From UBA2287 sp964479665 (GTDB lineage Bacteria; Bacteroidota; Bacteroidia; Bacteroidales; Tenuifilaceae), in the NCBI GenBank assembly GCA_964479665.1, contig CAYZNN010000005.1:74320-138319 (forward strand): a stretch of 64,000 nucleotides of DNA, read 5' to 3'. Position 1 is the stretch's first letter. Each line of letters starts with the position of its first letter. Below, piece by piece: positions 7,958 through 17,174 of the stretch. The translations under genes were made by a program, and so were the position numbers. The notes under the pieces were generated by a model, which worked only from the letters and a program-made list of their open reading frames with translations, did no database searches and was not told the DNA's origin.

Positions 7958-8410
7958 TTAGTTGGTTTTTAAACCAAACATTATGGCAACACACCCACTT
8001 GAGAGGTTTTCGGGACGGCTATTGGGATTACTATGAACCAATACCGAAATAATAAGTTGTTGGGTGGACTCAACTTTGAAGTCCCAAACTGGTGAAAAAT
8101 TTTTAGAAACATTCGTATACAAAACCCTACGGTCAACATCCATTACCTTAAATTCGACCTTAGTTATCGATTCGGAGCCGCACACCGCAATTCTATATTC
8201 TTGCCCTGCATAAAAAGTTTTAAAAAGTTCCGCATCCTCCCCTTCGGTTAGAATGGCTGCATTGAAGTTTCCATCGTGTATATATGGGGATAACTCGAGT
8301 TTGCAAACCTTTTTTGCAAAATTTTTACACTGAGCACTTGAAGTAAACGGATTCAGAAGGAATACTCCAAGAATAAATATGATTGTAAGAGTTCTCATAG
8401 ACAATGGCAT
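7958..8410 (-). CDS. Secreted protein of unknown function
   Basis: This 150-residue protein has a signal peptide (residues about 1-26, ending SSAQ). Four Cys residues remain in the mature part: CKNFAKKVC, VCGSES and SSGCVAIMF. The body is rich in beta-strand patterns. The start could be the ATG at 8410 or 8398. It begins one base after the stop codon of the upstream lipoprotein gene, so the two are translated from one transcript and probably act together at the cell envelope. I do not recognise a named family. Confidence 0.7.
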   Translation of the reverse strand: MPLSMRTLTIIFILGVFLLNPFTSSAQCKNFAKKVCKLELSPYIHDGNFNAAILTEGEDAELFKTFYAGQEYRIAVCGSESITKVEFKVMDVDRRVLYTNVSKNFSPVWDFKVESTQQLIISVLVHSNPNSRPENLSSGCVAIMFGLKTN

Positions 8411-8411
8411 T

Positions 8412-9332
8412 TTACAATGTATAACTCTTTCGAATTGCTTGTACTTTTTGTTTCAACTTCTGGAAAGTATCAGGAGTAACAGTAACTACGTTTTGTGAAC
8501 GAAGCGTAGTTACACCACCTTGTTGAACAGCTTCAACTTGGGAACTGGATATTTGAATTTGATCGTAAATTGCTTTCAATTCTAAAATGTCTTTTGTAAC
8601 GTCCCTTACATCGGGGTTTGAAGCATGCTGTTCAAGAAGTTTAAGCACAGTACCAAGCGAGAGTTTCTGATCAACTATTCGATCGATTAGTTCATTATCG
8701 GCAACAGATAGATTATCGACTAATGATGTTGCAATATAAAGACCTTCAATCCAACCACCCACCAATATTATTGAGCCAATGGCTACTCTGTCATTTTCCT
8801 CGAGTATGGAATTGGTACTTAAGAAGGTTTCAGATATAATATCCATGATAACCTCTCGGTTATTAACATTTTCTTCTAAACGTTGAATAACTGTGTTATC
8901 AATGGCATTGAGGATACCCAGATTTTCAGCCATTTTTTTTGAAGCCGCCATATACTTAATGGATGCCTGAGTTTGGTCGAACAAACTGGCATAACTCAAA
9001 TTGGTACTGTAAATGCCCAAATTGAGCGCCATGCTTTTGTTTGTTGTATATTTCGAAATATTTTCAACTGGGTTCAATATTTGTTCATTATACTTGGCTC
9101 CAGCCCGTTTTAAAATCATAGCCGTTTCAAGGGGAGAAGGAAGCGAGTAGAATATTTGACGTGCCGACTGAATGCTCGACTTAAGGCCATCGGCATTTTC
9201 AACATCGCTCATGTCAACCTCAATTTTTTTCTTCTTTTCCCCATCGGAAGAACAACTAACTGCCAATAAAGCAATTACAACGATTGTTGTTCCTATAAGA
9301 CTTTTAGTAAAAGAACTTCGAGCCATACTCAT
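8412..9332 (-). CDS. Lipoprotein of unknown function
   Basis: This 306-residue protein has a lipoprotein signal with lipobox LAVSC (Cys near residue 27), followed by SSDGEKKKK. The rest is almost entirely predicted helix: repeated amphipathic stretches such as RQIFYSLPSPLETAMILKRA and SIKYMAASKKMAENLGIL. An acidic residue does not directly follow the Cys, so surface or outer-membrane location cannot be decided. It forms a two-gene unit with the secreted protein downstream. I know no function; similar helical lipoproteins are common hypothetical proteins in Bacteroidota. Confidence 0.75.
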   Translation of the reverse strand: MSMARSSFTKSLIGTTIVVIALLAVSCSSDGEKKKKIEVDMSDVENADGLKSSIQSARQIFYSLPSPLETAMILKRAGAKYNEQILNPVENISKYTTNKSMALNLGIYSTNLSYASLFDQTQASIKYMAASKKMAENLGILNAIDNTVIQRLEENVNNREVIMDIISETFLSTNSILEENDRVAIGSIILVGGWIEGLYIATSLVDNLSVADNELIDRIVDQKLSLGTVLKLLEQHASNPDVRDVTKDILELKAIYDQIQISSSQVEAVQQGGVTTLRSQNVVTVTPDTFQKLKQKVQAIRKSYTL

Positions 9333-9501
9333 TCGAATTTTCGATGTATACGATAAAAATGATTGTTAGGTGAAGTAAAAATATAATTTTTTTACAACAT
9401 GCATGCACAAAAAACAATAAAAGTGCATTTAACACTCATTTACAAAAAATATAAAATAATATGTGCTTGAATTTTGGCATTAAAAATAATTGAAAACATA
9501 T

Positions 9502-9509
9502 TACATTTG
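9502..9509 (+). promoter_or_regulatory. Predicted -7 promoter box of the HEAT-like gene
   Basis: A perfect TACATTTG lies 19 bases before the start codon at 9528. No convincing -33 element is seen at the standard distance. Confidence 0.4.
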
Positions 9510-9527
9510 CAGGCCAACTAGAATCCT

Positions 9528-10061
9528 ATGAATTTGAATCAAAATACAGATTATCAGAACAAAATACTATTAGCTCTCGAAAAATCTTCCGATGAACAGG
9601 CCATTGCCATGCTACTCGAACTCAGAGAGAGTGGTGGTATATTCATTCTTCCATATCTTTTCAATATTCTTATAAGCAAAAGGAACGAGCAGTTAAAAAG
9701 AACTGTAATTGAATTTATTACCGACATAAAAGACAAAGAGGCTGCAACACATTTTGTTCAATTCCTCAAATCGAACTTTCCTCACAAGGATGTTACCGAT
9801 ATTGTTACTGCTTGCTGGCAAAGCCGACTCGATTTCTCCGAGCATATCGATATTTTCTTCGAAATTCTCTGCAGCGCCGAATATCAAACGGCCTTTGAAG
9901 CTTTTACTGTAATTGAAAATAACCTCCATGGTTTTAGTGTTTTGCAACTCGATGAGTTTATTAAGCGCGTTAAAGTGCATATTATTAAAACGGACCGCGA
10001 TAAGCAGTTGCTTTTGCTCGAAATGGTGAGCACCCTCGATAAAGCAAAAAGAACGGCCTAG
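9528..10061 (+). CDS. HEAT-repeat-like protein
   Basis: This 177-residue soluble protein is made of paired helices, for example SSDEQAIAMLLELRESGG, LPYLFNILISKRNEQLKRTV and VTACWQSRLDFSEHIDIFFE. The pattern is that of HEAT/ARM scaffolds, which usually bind proteins. There is no signal peptide. Its stop codon lies in the loop of the terminator hairpin. The exact role is not evident. It is monocistronic between divergent and convergent neighbours. Confidence 0.65.
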   Translation: MNLNQNTDYQNKILLALEKSSDEQAIAMLLELRESGGIFILPYLFNILISKRNEQLKRTVIEFITDIKDKEAATHFVQFLKSNFPHKDVTDIVTACWQSRLDFSEHIDIFFEILCSAEYQTAFEAFTVIENNLHGFSVLQLDEFIKRVKVHIIKTDRDKQLLLLEMVSTLDKAKRTA

Positions 10062-10078
10062 TTAAGGGCCGTTCTTTC
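10049..10078 (+). terminator. Intrinsic terminator overlapping a stop codon
   Basis: AAGAACGGCC (10049-10058) pairs with GGCCGTTCTT (10067-10076). The loop contains the stop codon TAG (10059-10061) of the HEAT-like gene. The stem can also serve the convergent DHOD-like gene. Confidence 0.75.
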
Positions 10079-10095
10079 TTATATAACTTGAAAGA

Positions 10096-11073
10096 TTAAT
10101 CGTGGCTCGAGTAATATTTCATAAACTGGCTACGTTCGTATACGGCAGGATCGCCAATTTTCCCATACCCCATTAATCCTCTAAAATCCTCAACCGATTT
10201 GTAACCCTTTTGGGCCATCCACTGCTCAATTTTTTCAACAACAGCCTTTAAGTGTCCATGGCCATTGCGGTATAACGCAGAGCAAACCTGAACAGTTTTG
10301 GCTCCGGCCAGTAGTAACTTTATAGCTGCCTCGCCATTATGAACTCCCGTTGATGCAGAAATATCAATTTTTTCGACCTTATTGCTTGCCAAAGCAACCC
10401 ATCGAAGGGTGTCGCGCAGGTCGGCAGGATTGCTGAATACCTCAGCCGAAACCACCTTCATTTTGTCAATATCAATATCGGGGGCAAAAAAACGATTGAA
10501 GAGCACAACACCCTTTACGTTTCGGAACCACAGCTGCTCCACAACCCCGATGGGGTTTGTAAAATGGTCGCCCAGTTTAAAGGCTACAGGTAGGTTAATT
10601 ATTTCTTTTAATTTCTCGGCAAGGGTGAAATAGACCTTTTCGTAATCGTCGGCCGATTTGCGAGCATCGGTAGGTAGTACAAAAACGTTTATCTCGAGAG
10701 CATCGGCCCCAGCCTGCTGAATTTTAGCAGCAAAATCGACCCAATTGGATGCCGAAACGCAATTAATACTGGCAATAACAGGAATTGAAACGGCTGACTT
10801 CGCTTTGGCAATTAGTTCCAAATACTTTTCGACGTTGTTGCTTGTAACATACGCACGAAGGTAGTCGTCGGCTTCGGGGTAATCGGTATGAACACCTAAC
10901 GAGCCTGCTTCGTGAAGTATTTGCTCCTCGAAAAGCGATTTGAGCACAACCGCAGCAGCCAGGTTATCTTCTAACTTTTTTATTGAATCGACATTGGATG
11001 TTAAACCCGAACTGCTTACTATTACAGGATTTTTAAGGTTTAAACCCATATAATTTGTTTCAAGCTTCTTCAT
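10096..11073 (-). CDS. Dihydroorotate dehydrogenase-like protein, copy 1
   Basis: This 325-residue TIM-barrel flavoprotein opens LETNYMGLNLKNPVIVSSSG and carries the FMN-binding ASTGVHNG and VQVCSALYRNG segments of the DHOD superfamily. At the position where true class 1 enzymes have NxSCPN, it reads EINVFVLPTD, so the catalytic Cys/Ser is missing. It belongs to the DHOD-like family that is distinct from PyrD, and its reaction is unknown. A second paralogue lies at 32594-33592. It sits 61 bases downstream of the YggS gene and may share its transcript. Confidence 0.85.
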   Translation of the reverse strand: MKKLETNYMGLNLKNPVIVSSSGLTSNVDSIKKLEDNLAAAVVLKSLFEEQILHEAGSLGVHTDYPEADDYLRAYVTSNNVEKYLELIAKAKSAVSIPVIASINCVSASNWVDFAAKIQQAGADALEINVFVLPTDARKSADDYEKVYFTLAEKLKEIINLPVAFKLGDHFTNPIGVVEQLWFRNVKGVVLFNRFFAPDIDIDKMKVVSAEVFSNPADLRDTLRWVALASNKVEKIDISASTGVHNGEAAIKLLLAGAKTVQVCSALYRNGHGHLKAVVEKIEQWMAQKGYKSVEDFRGLMGYGKIGDPAVYERSQFMKYYSSHD

Positions 11074-11134
11074 ATATTTTTAGTTTAATTTTGCTATTCA
11101 ACGCTTATAAATGTGAGCCTAAAATAACGCTTTT

Positions 11135-11812
11135 TTAGGTACCATTGTATTCCCTCTCGCCAAAAATTGCACTACCCACCCTAATCATGGTAGTTCCCTC
11201 CTCTATAGCAATGGTATAATCGCTCGACATACCCATTGAAATTTCATTAAAATATGGACTTAAATAATTATACCGAATTTTTATGGTATCGAAAATGCCT
11301 TTAAGCATTCGGAACTCATTTCGTATCTGATTTTCATTGTTGGTAAATGTTGCCATTCCCATTACACCAACAATCCGACAATTATTCAAAGTCTGCACTT
11401 CCGGGTTCTCAATAAGTTCGAAAAGTTCTTCCTGCGATAGGCCAAACTTTGTTTCTTCCTGGGCAATATAAACTTGCAAAAGGCAATCGATTACCCTGCT
11501 ATTTTTCGAAGCCTCCTTATTAATTTCTTTTAAAAGTTTTAAGCTATCAACCGAATGAATAAGCGCAACGAATGGAGCAATATACTTAACCTTATTGGTT
11601 TGAAGATGGCCAATTAAATGCCAATTGATATCGGCTGGCAGAACGGTTTGCTTCGAAAGTAGTTCCTGCACCCTGTTTTCGCCAAAAACTCGCTGTCCGG
11701 CATTGTAGGCCTGCATTACAACTTCGGCAGGATGGGTTTTTGAAACCGCAATTAGCGTAACCCCTGCTGGAATTTGCCCTTTTAATTGCAATAAATTTTG
11801 TTCAATACTCAC
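11135..11812 (-). CDS. YggS family PLP-binding protein
   Basis: This 225-residue protein has the single-domain alanine-racemase-like barrel of the YggS/PLPBP family. The PLP lysine lies in TLIAVSKTHPAEVV, followed by GENRVQELLSK, WHLIGHLQTNK and the phosphate-binding MGMSSDYTIAIEEGTTMIRVGS. These proteins control pyridoxal phosphate homeostasis and are not racemases. The gene begins 3 bases after the CDF transporter stop codon, indicating co-transcription. Confidence 0.93.
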   Translation of the reverse strand: MSIEQNLLQLKGQIPAGVTLIAVSKTHPAEVVMQAYNAGQRVFGENRVQELLSKQTVLPADINWHLIGHLQTNKVKYIAPFVALIHSVDSLKLLKEINKEASKNSRVIDCLLQVYIAQEETKFGLSQEELFELIENPEVQTLNNCRIVGVMGMATFTNNENQIRNEFRMLKGIFDTIKIRYNYLSPYFNEISMGMSSDYTIAIEEGTTMIRVGSAIFGEREYNGT

Positions 11813-11815
11813 AAC

Positions 11816-12697
11816 TTACTGCTTAGGTTCAACATGGATTGTTGTTTCAACGCCATACCTTTTTAAAATATCACACTCAATTTTATTGGCAATATCGTGA
11901 CCCTTTTCAATGGTCATTTCTCCTTTTAAAAATATATGAAATGTAAGTTCCTTGTGGTATATGTAGTTATGCAGATGAAAGTGATGCGGATGAACGTTGA
12001 ATCCGGCAGATTCATTACATACTGCTTTTATTTCATCGATAAAATTTTCGTCGGGTTTTTCGCCCAAAATTGAACTTCCCGAAGAGCGAATAATGGTGTA
12101 AGCTGCATGAAAAATAAGAATGGCTACTACTATTCCCAAAACACCATCCATCCACCAGAAATAGCGTCCCAAAACAATGCCCACCAAAACAACAACCGAG
12201 GATATGGCATCGCTCCTATGGTGCCAACCATCGGCCTTAACCGATTGCATTTTGGTTTTACGGTAAATGCTAAAGGCCCACTGAGCCATTCCCTCCTTTA
12301 TTAGTATGGATGCAACAGTAACAACAATAACTAATGTACCAAAGTTGGCCTGTTTATGCTCTCGTATAGCCGAAATACCCTCAATAATAAACGAATAAGC
12401 AATTACACCGAGCAGTGAACCTATTAGAATAGAAGCAATAAGTTCGGCTCGTCCGTGACCAAAAGGATGATCCTTATCGGCAGGTTTGGCCGACATTTTA
12501 GCTCCTACAATAACAAAAACCGAGCTTAGCGAGTCGGATAATGTGTGCCACGCATCGGCAATAATAGCAACCGATCCGGTTACCACTCCTGCCCAATATT
12601 TAACTCCAAACAACACAACGTTTGCAGCTATCGAAAGCCACCCTTCGACCTCAGCGAGTTTCTGATTTTTGGAAATATTCTGACCAACTAATGCCAT
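11816..12697 (-). CDS. Cation diffusion facilitator transporter
   Basis: This 293-residue inner-membrane protein has six predicted membrane segments and a cytoplasmic C-terminal domain with His-rich HPHHFHLHNY. The metal sites typical of zinc/iron CDF exporters are visible: DAWHTLSDS in TM2 and DGWHHRSDA in TM5. It exports divalent cations in exchange for protons. A second, separate CDF lies at 39856-40746. This copy is in an operon with yggS-type and DHOD-like genes rather than with metal efflux genes. Confidence 0.9.
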   Translation of the reverse strand: MALVGQNISKNQKLAEVEGWLSIAANVVLFGVKYWAGVVTGSVAIIADAWHTLSDSLSSVFVIVGAKMSAKPADKDHPFGHGRAELIASILIGSLLGVIAYSFIIEGISAIREHKQANFGTLVIVVTVASILIKEGMAQWAFSIYRKTKMQSVKADGWHHRSDAISSVVVLVGIVLGRYFWWMDGVLGIVVAILIFHAAYTIIRSSGSSILGEKPDENFIDEIKAVCNESAGFNVHPHHFHLHNYIYHKELTFHIFLKGEMTIEKGHDIANKIECDILKRYGVETTIHVEPKQ

Positions 12698-12754
12698 AGT
12701 AAGCCCTTAAATAATCATTACAAAAGTAACCTTTTAATGAAAACAAGAACAATG

Positions 12755-12780
12755 GAAAAAGCCCCTTTAGGGGCTTTAAA
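12755..12780 (-). terminator. Terminator of the serC-serA-DUF1015 operon
   Basis: AAAGCCCCT and AGGGGCTTT form a nine-bp stem with a TTA loop (about 12758-12777), followed on the minus strand by a T-run. It separates the serine operon from the CDF operon. Confidence 0.8.
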
Positions 12781-12783
12781 GAA

Positions 12784-14025
12784 TTAATCGAGTTTATGAA
12801 TAACCAAACCGCTTCGGAGTTTAGGTTCGAACCAGGTGGTTTTTGGAGGCATAATGTTTCCGGAGTCGGCAATATCAATAAGTTGCTTCATCGAAACCGG
12901 GTAAAGCGAAAAGGCTACTGCCATTTCGCCACTATCGACACGTTTTTTAAGTTCGCCTAAACCGCGAATTCCACCAACAAAATCAATCCGCTTCGAGGTT
13001 CTTAAATCCTTAATATCAAGAATTTTATCGAGAACCAGGTTCGAAAGAACGGTTACATCGAGTACACCAATGGGGTCGTTATCGTTGTAAGTGCCAGGTT
13101 TTGCTGTCAGCGAGTACCATTTACCTTCGAGGTACATGCTGAAATTGTGTAATTTGCTCGGTGTATAAATTTCGGTTCCCTTTTCAACAACATCGAAATC
13201 CTTTTTAATTGCATCGATAAGCTGTGCGGGTGTAAGCCCGTTTAAATCCTTAACCACACGGTTGTAATCGATAATGCTTAGCTGATTGTCGGGGAAAATT
13301 ACAGCAAGAAAATAGTTGTATTCCTCGGTTCCGGTGTGGTTGGAATTCTGAGCCTTTTTCTCTTGCCCTACCCTTGCTGCAGCTGCTGTACGGTGATGAC
13401 CGTCGGCTACATAAAGTGCTGGTTGCTGAGCAAAAATTTCGGTTATACGTTTAATAGTTGCATCGTCGGTAATGGGCCAAAGGTGATGACCAAAGCCTTC
13501 GTCGGCAACGAAGTCGTACTCGGGCATATTGTTTTTTACAATACTGCTTACAATCTGATCGATTTCGGAAATGGCAGGGTAGGCAAAGAAAACCGGCTCT
13601 ACATTGGCGTTTTGGATGCGAACGTGAATCATTCGATCCTCCTCCTTATCGGGGCGGGTAAGTTCATGCTTTTTAATTTTCCCCTCCATGTAATCCTCAA
13701 AATGGCAGCAAACAGCTAAACCGTACTGGGTACGGCCGTTCATGGTTTGTGCATACACGTAGTACATTTCCTTGCTATCCTGAACCAGCCAGCCACGCTC
13801 CTGCCACTTTTTAAAATTCTCAACAGCTTTATCGTATGCCTCCTGCGAGTGCTCGTCGATAATAGGGTCGAAGTCGATTTCGGGCTTAATAATATGCAGC
13901 AGCGATTTTTCGCCTGCTTCGGCTTGGGCTTCAACGGAGTTAAGCACATCGTACGGACGGGAAGCCACCTCTTTTGCAAGCTCCTTAGGAGGGCGAACGC
14001 CCTTAAATGGTTTAATTCGAATCAT
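12784..14025 (-). CDS. DUF1015 family protein
   Basis: This 413-residue protein opens MIRIKPFKGVRPPKELAKEVASRPYD and carries the conserved VADGHHRTAAAARVG motif. Both are hallmarks of DUF1015, formerly annotated as HTH but with no DNA-binding motif. Homologues stand next to serine biosynthesis genes in many Bacteroidota and Clostridia, and some archaeal relatives have been linked to serine kinase activity. Here it is the third gene after serC and serA, so a role in serine or phosphoserine metabolism is a fair inference. ParB-like Ser kinases share the same HHR signature. Confidence 0.88.
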   Translation of the reverse strand: MIRIKPFKGVRPPKELAKEVASRPYDVLNSVEAQAEAGEKSLLHIIKPEIDFDPIIDEHSQEAYDKAVENFKKWQERGWLVQDSKEMYYVYAQTMNGRTQYGLAVCCHFEDYMEGKIKKHELTRPDKEEDRMIHVRIQNANVEPVFFAYPAISEIDQIVSSIVKNNMPEYDFVADEGFGHHLWPITDDATIKRITEIFAQQPALYVADGHHRTAAAARVGQEKKAQNSNHTGTEEYNYFLAVIFPDNQLSIIDYNRVVKDLNGLTPAQLIDAIKKDFDVVEKGTEIYTPSKLHNFSMYLEGKWYSLTAKPGTYNDNDPIGVLDVTVLSNLVLDKILDIKDLRTSKRIDFVGGIRGLGELKKRVDSGEMAVAFSLYPVSMKQLIDIADSGNIMPPKTTWFEPKLRSGLVIHKLD

Positions 14026-14113
14026 TGTATTGGTTTTTAATATTTAAACAGATGCGTCGTTACGCTCATAATGGGACGCAACGACGCAAATATATTAAAC
14101 AGCGCATTGATTT

Positions 14114-15037
14114 CTACTTGTTAACCTGAAATGTGCGGTCGCCATTCTTTAAAAAGTTCACAATTTGTTTGGCAGATGCTAAGCCGGCATTGATGTTTGC
14201 CTCGGCAGTTTCGGCTCCCATTTTCTTGGGTGTAGCAAAAAAGCGGGTAGCAAATTTTTCTACCATAGCAGTATGGCCATCGGCCATAATATCGGTGGCG
14301 TACTTCAGGTCGGTACGCTCCTCGAATGCCTTAATTAAACCATCCTCATCGATAACCTCTTTGCGGGCAGTATTAACGAGGCAGGCACCTTTGGGCATTT
14401 TTGTAAGCAATTCGTACCCAATTGACTTTTTAGTTTTGTCGTTTGCAGGGATGTGAAGCGAAAGGTAATCGCTAACCGAGTAAAGCTCCTCAACCGAGTT
14501 CAGTACAATTACGCCGTCCTTTTCCATATCCTCCCTTTTAACAAAGGGGTCGTATGCATAAATGGTCATTCCAAAACCTTTTGCATGCGAAGCAACCCGT
14601 TTGCCGACATTTCCGTAGGCATGAATTCCTAAACGTTTACCTTTTATTTCGCCACCAGTTCCGGGGTTAAATTGGTTGCGAGCCATAAAAATCATCATGC
14701 CAATTGCAAGTTCGGCAACAGCATTTGAGTTTTGACCAGGAGTATTCATGGCCACTACCCCTTTTGCTGTGCATGCAGCAAGGTCGAGGTTGTCGTAACC
14801 AGCACCGGCACGAACCACAATTTTTAAATTCTTTGCAGCGTTCACAACATCGGCGGTAATCTTATCGCTTCTAACTATCATTGCATCAACATCTGCAACG
14901 GCTTTCAGTAAATCGGCTACGTCGGTGTATTTTTCGAGTAAAGCCAACTCAAAGCCAGCGCCTTCAACAATTTTGCGAATACCATCGACTGCTACCTTTG
15001 CAAAGGGCTTATCGGTTGCTACTAGAACTTTTGCCAT
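14114..15037 (-). CDS. serA: D-3-phosphoglycerate dehydrogenase (short form)
   Basis: This 307-residue D-2-hydroxyacid dehydrogenase starts MAKVLVATDKPF. The substrate domain is split around the NAD-binding domain with GKRLGIHAYGNVGKRVA. Catalytic Arg is in NTARKEVIDE, Glu follows, and His is probably in the DGHTAM segment. It catalyses the first step of serine synthesis. There is no ACT domain, so it lacks the classical serine feedback site. I chose 15037 because an upstream in-frame ATG adds 19 residues not found in the family. A GAATGG/CCATTC hairpin (15079-15096) lies in the gap after serC. Confidence 0.92.
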   Translation of the reverse strand: MAKVLVATDKPFAKVAVDGIRKIVEGAGFELALLEKYTDVADLLKAVADVDAMIVRSDKITADVVNAAKNLKIVVRAGAGYDNLDLAACTAKGVVAMNTPGQNSNAVAELAIGMMIFMARNQFNPGTGGEIKGKRLGIHAYGNVGKRVASHAKGFGMTIYAYDPFVKREDMEKDGVIVLNSVEELYSVSDYLSLHIPANDKTKKSIGYELLTKMPKGACLVNTARKEVIDEDGLIKAFEERTDLKYATDIMADGHTAMVEKFATRFFATPKKMGAETAEANINAGLASAKQIVNFLKNGDRTFQVNK

Positions 15038-15118
15038 AGTATTATATTTTTTAGTTTGAAAATCTAAAGAAAAGGGCCGAATGGAGAAACCCATTCAACC
15101 CATATGTTTGTAATTCAA

Positions 15119-16189
15119 TTAAGCGTTTTGCTTTTCGAATTCCTTCATGCAGTCAACTAAAGCCTGTACGCTCTCTATTGGAAGCGCATTGTAGGTTGAA
15201 GCGCGGAAACCGCCTACCGAACGGTGACCTTTAATACCTACCATTCCGGCTTTCTTTGCAAAATCCATAAAAGCTTCCTCTTTATCTTTATACTGCTCTT
15301 TCATAACAAAGCAGATATTCATAAGCGAACGAGCCTCTTTTTCGGCAGTTCCTACGAACATTTTGCTATTATCGATAGCATCGTAAAGAAGCTGAGCTTT
15401 CTTTTTGTTCATTTCGTACATTTTGTCGAGGCCACCAAGGCTCTTAACCCACTTCAAGGTTTCGCGCATGGTGTAAATGGCGAAGCAAGGAGGTGTATTG
15501 AACATCGAACCCTCTTTAATGTGGGTGCGATAGTCGAGCATGGTAGGGATTTTACGATCCACCTTGCCTAATATATCCTCGCGAACTATAACAAAGGTAA
15601 CTCCAGCAGGACCCACGTTCTTTTGTGCACCACCATAAATCAAACCATATTTGCTAACATCAACAGGGCGGCTCATAATGTCCGACGACATATCGGCAAC
15701 CAGATTGATGGGGCAATCCATATCCTCGTGTATTTCTGTACCGTAAATGGTATTGTTGGTTGTAATATGGAAATACTCAGCATCGGCAGGAATAGTGTAT
15801 CCCTTGGGTATATAAGTATAGTTTTTATCAGCTGAAGAGGCAACTAAAACTGCTTCGCCAAAAAGCTTAGCTTCTTTGTATGCTTTATTAGCCCAAACGC
15901 CGGTTTCGAGGTATGCTGCTTTTTTACCCATAAGGTTAAAAGGCACCATACAGAACTGCAGGCTAGCGCCACCGCCAAGGAAAAGAACATGATAACCTTC
16001 GGGAATATTAAGTAACTCCTTCCAAAGGGCAACGGTTTCGTTAAGAATAGCTTCAAACTCTTTAGTACGGTGCGAAATAGAAATTAGCGAAAGGCCAATA
16101 CCATCGAGGTCGAGAACTGCTTTTGCTGTATTTTGTAGGGCTACATCAGGAAGGATGCAAGGACCCGCATTAAAATTATGTTTCTTCAT
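15119..16189 (-). CDS. serC: Phosphoserine aminotransferase
   Basis: This 356-residue class V aminotransferase has NFNAGPCILPD at its N-terminus, SHRTKEF near residue 40, and the PLP lysine in YGGAQKNVGPAGVT. The C-terminal GHRSVGGFRASTYNAL is the usual SerC end. It converts 3-phosphohydroxypyruvate and glutamate to phosphoserine, and also serves pyridoxal phosphate synthesis in some bacteria. It is the first gene of the serC-serA-DUF1015 operon. Confidence 0.96.
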   Translation of the reverse strand: MKKHNFNAGPCILPDVALQNTAKAVLDLDGIGLSLISISHRTKEFEAILNETVALWKELLNIPEGYHVLFLGGGASLQFCMVPFNLMGKKAAYLETGVWANKAYKEAKLFGEAVLVASSADKNYTYIPKGYTIPADAEYFHITTNNTIYGTEIHEDMDCPINLVADMSSDIMSRPVDVSKYGLIYGGAQKNVGPAGVTFVIVREDILGKVDRKIPTMLDYRTHIKEGSMFNTPPCFAIYTMRETLKWVKSLGGLDKMYEMNKKKAQLLYDAIDNSKMFVGTAEKEARSLMNICFVMKEQYKDKEEAFMDFAKKAGMVGIKGHRSVGGFRASTYNALPIESVQALVDCMKEFEKQNA

Positions 16190-16240
16190 AGCTATTAAGT
16201 TTTAATCTGTTATTTGAAATGGTTTTTTATGGTCAAAAAT

Positions 16241-16248
16241 CAAACTTA
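16241..16248 (-). promoter_or_regulatory. Predicted -7 box of the serine operon
   Basis: The minus strand reads TAAGTTTG, a perfect TAnnTTTG, 52 bases before the serC start codon. No clear -33 box. Confidence 0.35.
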
Positions 16249-16373
16249 TTTTTCGTTTTTCCTAATAAATTAATAATGATTTAAAGCATATAGCGAAAAA
16301 CTGACACAACAGAAAAGAGCACTAAAATTAAGCAAAAAATAAATGCCAGTCAAATTAAATGCAATAAATTGAG

Positions 16374-17096
16374 CTACAACACCTTTGGAGTTATAGTGCC
16401 ATTCTCGAAAATGGGTACAATAGGAGTTACATTTGTTGTAAAACAGAAATCTAAAACATCGTCTAAGCCCATCTTTTTAAGCCGATGCCGCTGCGCAATT
16501 TTTTCCAGAAAACTTTTTAGATTGGTTTTGGCGTTGCTCCATAGTTCGAGCGAGGCGTTTACCGAATCGCACTTTGTATAAAAAGTTGGGTTAGCCAAAA
16601 GAATTTCGCAAAGAGCACCTGCAAAAAGCGAATCCTCAAGACAGAACTTACCCTTCCATCCGGCACAATAAATTAAAAGATCGCTTTCGGGTTGGCTTTG
16701 AATCCACTCAGCCACAGCATTAATATTGAGAAATGAGCCAACCATTACCGATAAACCTCCCGAATATGCAATAGCCTGCGTACCATTTGTTGTGCTATAG
16801 GCCAGCACTTTCCCACCCACCGTTTCGGGTGTGAAATTGAAGGGCGAATTGCCAAAATCGGCAAAGTCGAGCTTTAGGCCATCGCGTTCGGCAGCAACAA
16901 GGTATCCCCTCTCCTTGTATATCCTAGCCTCATCAACGGATGGAACTGGTATTACCTGCTTTGCTCCGCTGGCAAAGGCAGCACAAATGGCCGAGGTAGA
17001 ACGAAGTACATCGACAACCACCACGTGAGCATTATCGACATTAAAAAGTGGAAATAGTGTGGTGGAAAAACAAACCTCAATTTTCCGTTTGCTCAT
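16374..17096 (-). CDS. 2-phosphosulfolactate phosphatase-like protein (ComB family)
   Basis: This 240-residue protein matches the ComB family. VVVDVLRSTSAICAAFASGA forms the active-site loop, followed by AERDGLKLDFADFGNSP and STTNGTQAIAYS. In methanogens ComB makes sulfolactate for coenzyme M. In Bacteroidota the family is frequent, and a link to sulfonolipid or sulfolactate metabolism is only inferred. I start at 17096 (MSKRKIEV) because an upstream ATG at 17144 falls inside the gcvT terminator hairpin. Confidence 0.85.
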   Translation of the reverse strand: MSKRKIEVCFSTTLFPLFNVDNAHVVVVDVLRSTSAICAAFASGAKQVIPVPSVDEARIYKERGYLVAAERDGLKLDFADFGNSPFNFTPETVGGKVLAYSTTNGTQAIAYSGGLSVMVGSFLNINAVAEWIQSQPESDLLIYCAGWKGKFCLEDSLFAGALCEILLANPTFYTKCDSVNASLELWSNAKTNLKSFLEKIAQRHRLKKMGLDDVLDFCFTTNVTPIVPIFENGTITPKVL

Positions 17097-17122
17097 AGTA
17101 GTGTGCAGAAATGGTAAGAAAA

Positions 17123-17149
17123 TAAGGTATGGACCAAAGCCCATACCTT
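17123..17149 (-). terminator. Intrinsic terminator of gcvT
   Basis: AAGGTATGG and CCATACCTT form a 9-bp stem followed on the minus strand by TATTTTCTT. It lies between gcvT and the ComB-type gene. Confidence 0.75.
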
Positions 17150-17174
17150 ATTATATTGTGTTGGGCTAAGCTTC

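Noticed and set aside
10096..11073. Annotation as pyrD (true dihydroorotate dehydrogenase)
   Set aside because: The NxSCPN catalytic motif is replaced by EINVFVLPTD, and a paralogue with the same change is present; both fit the DHOD-like family.
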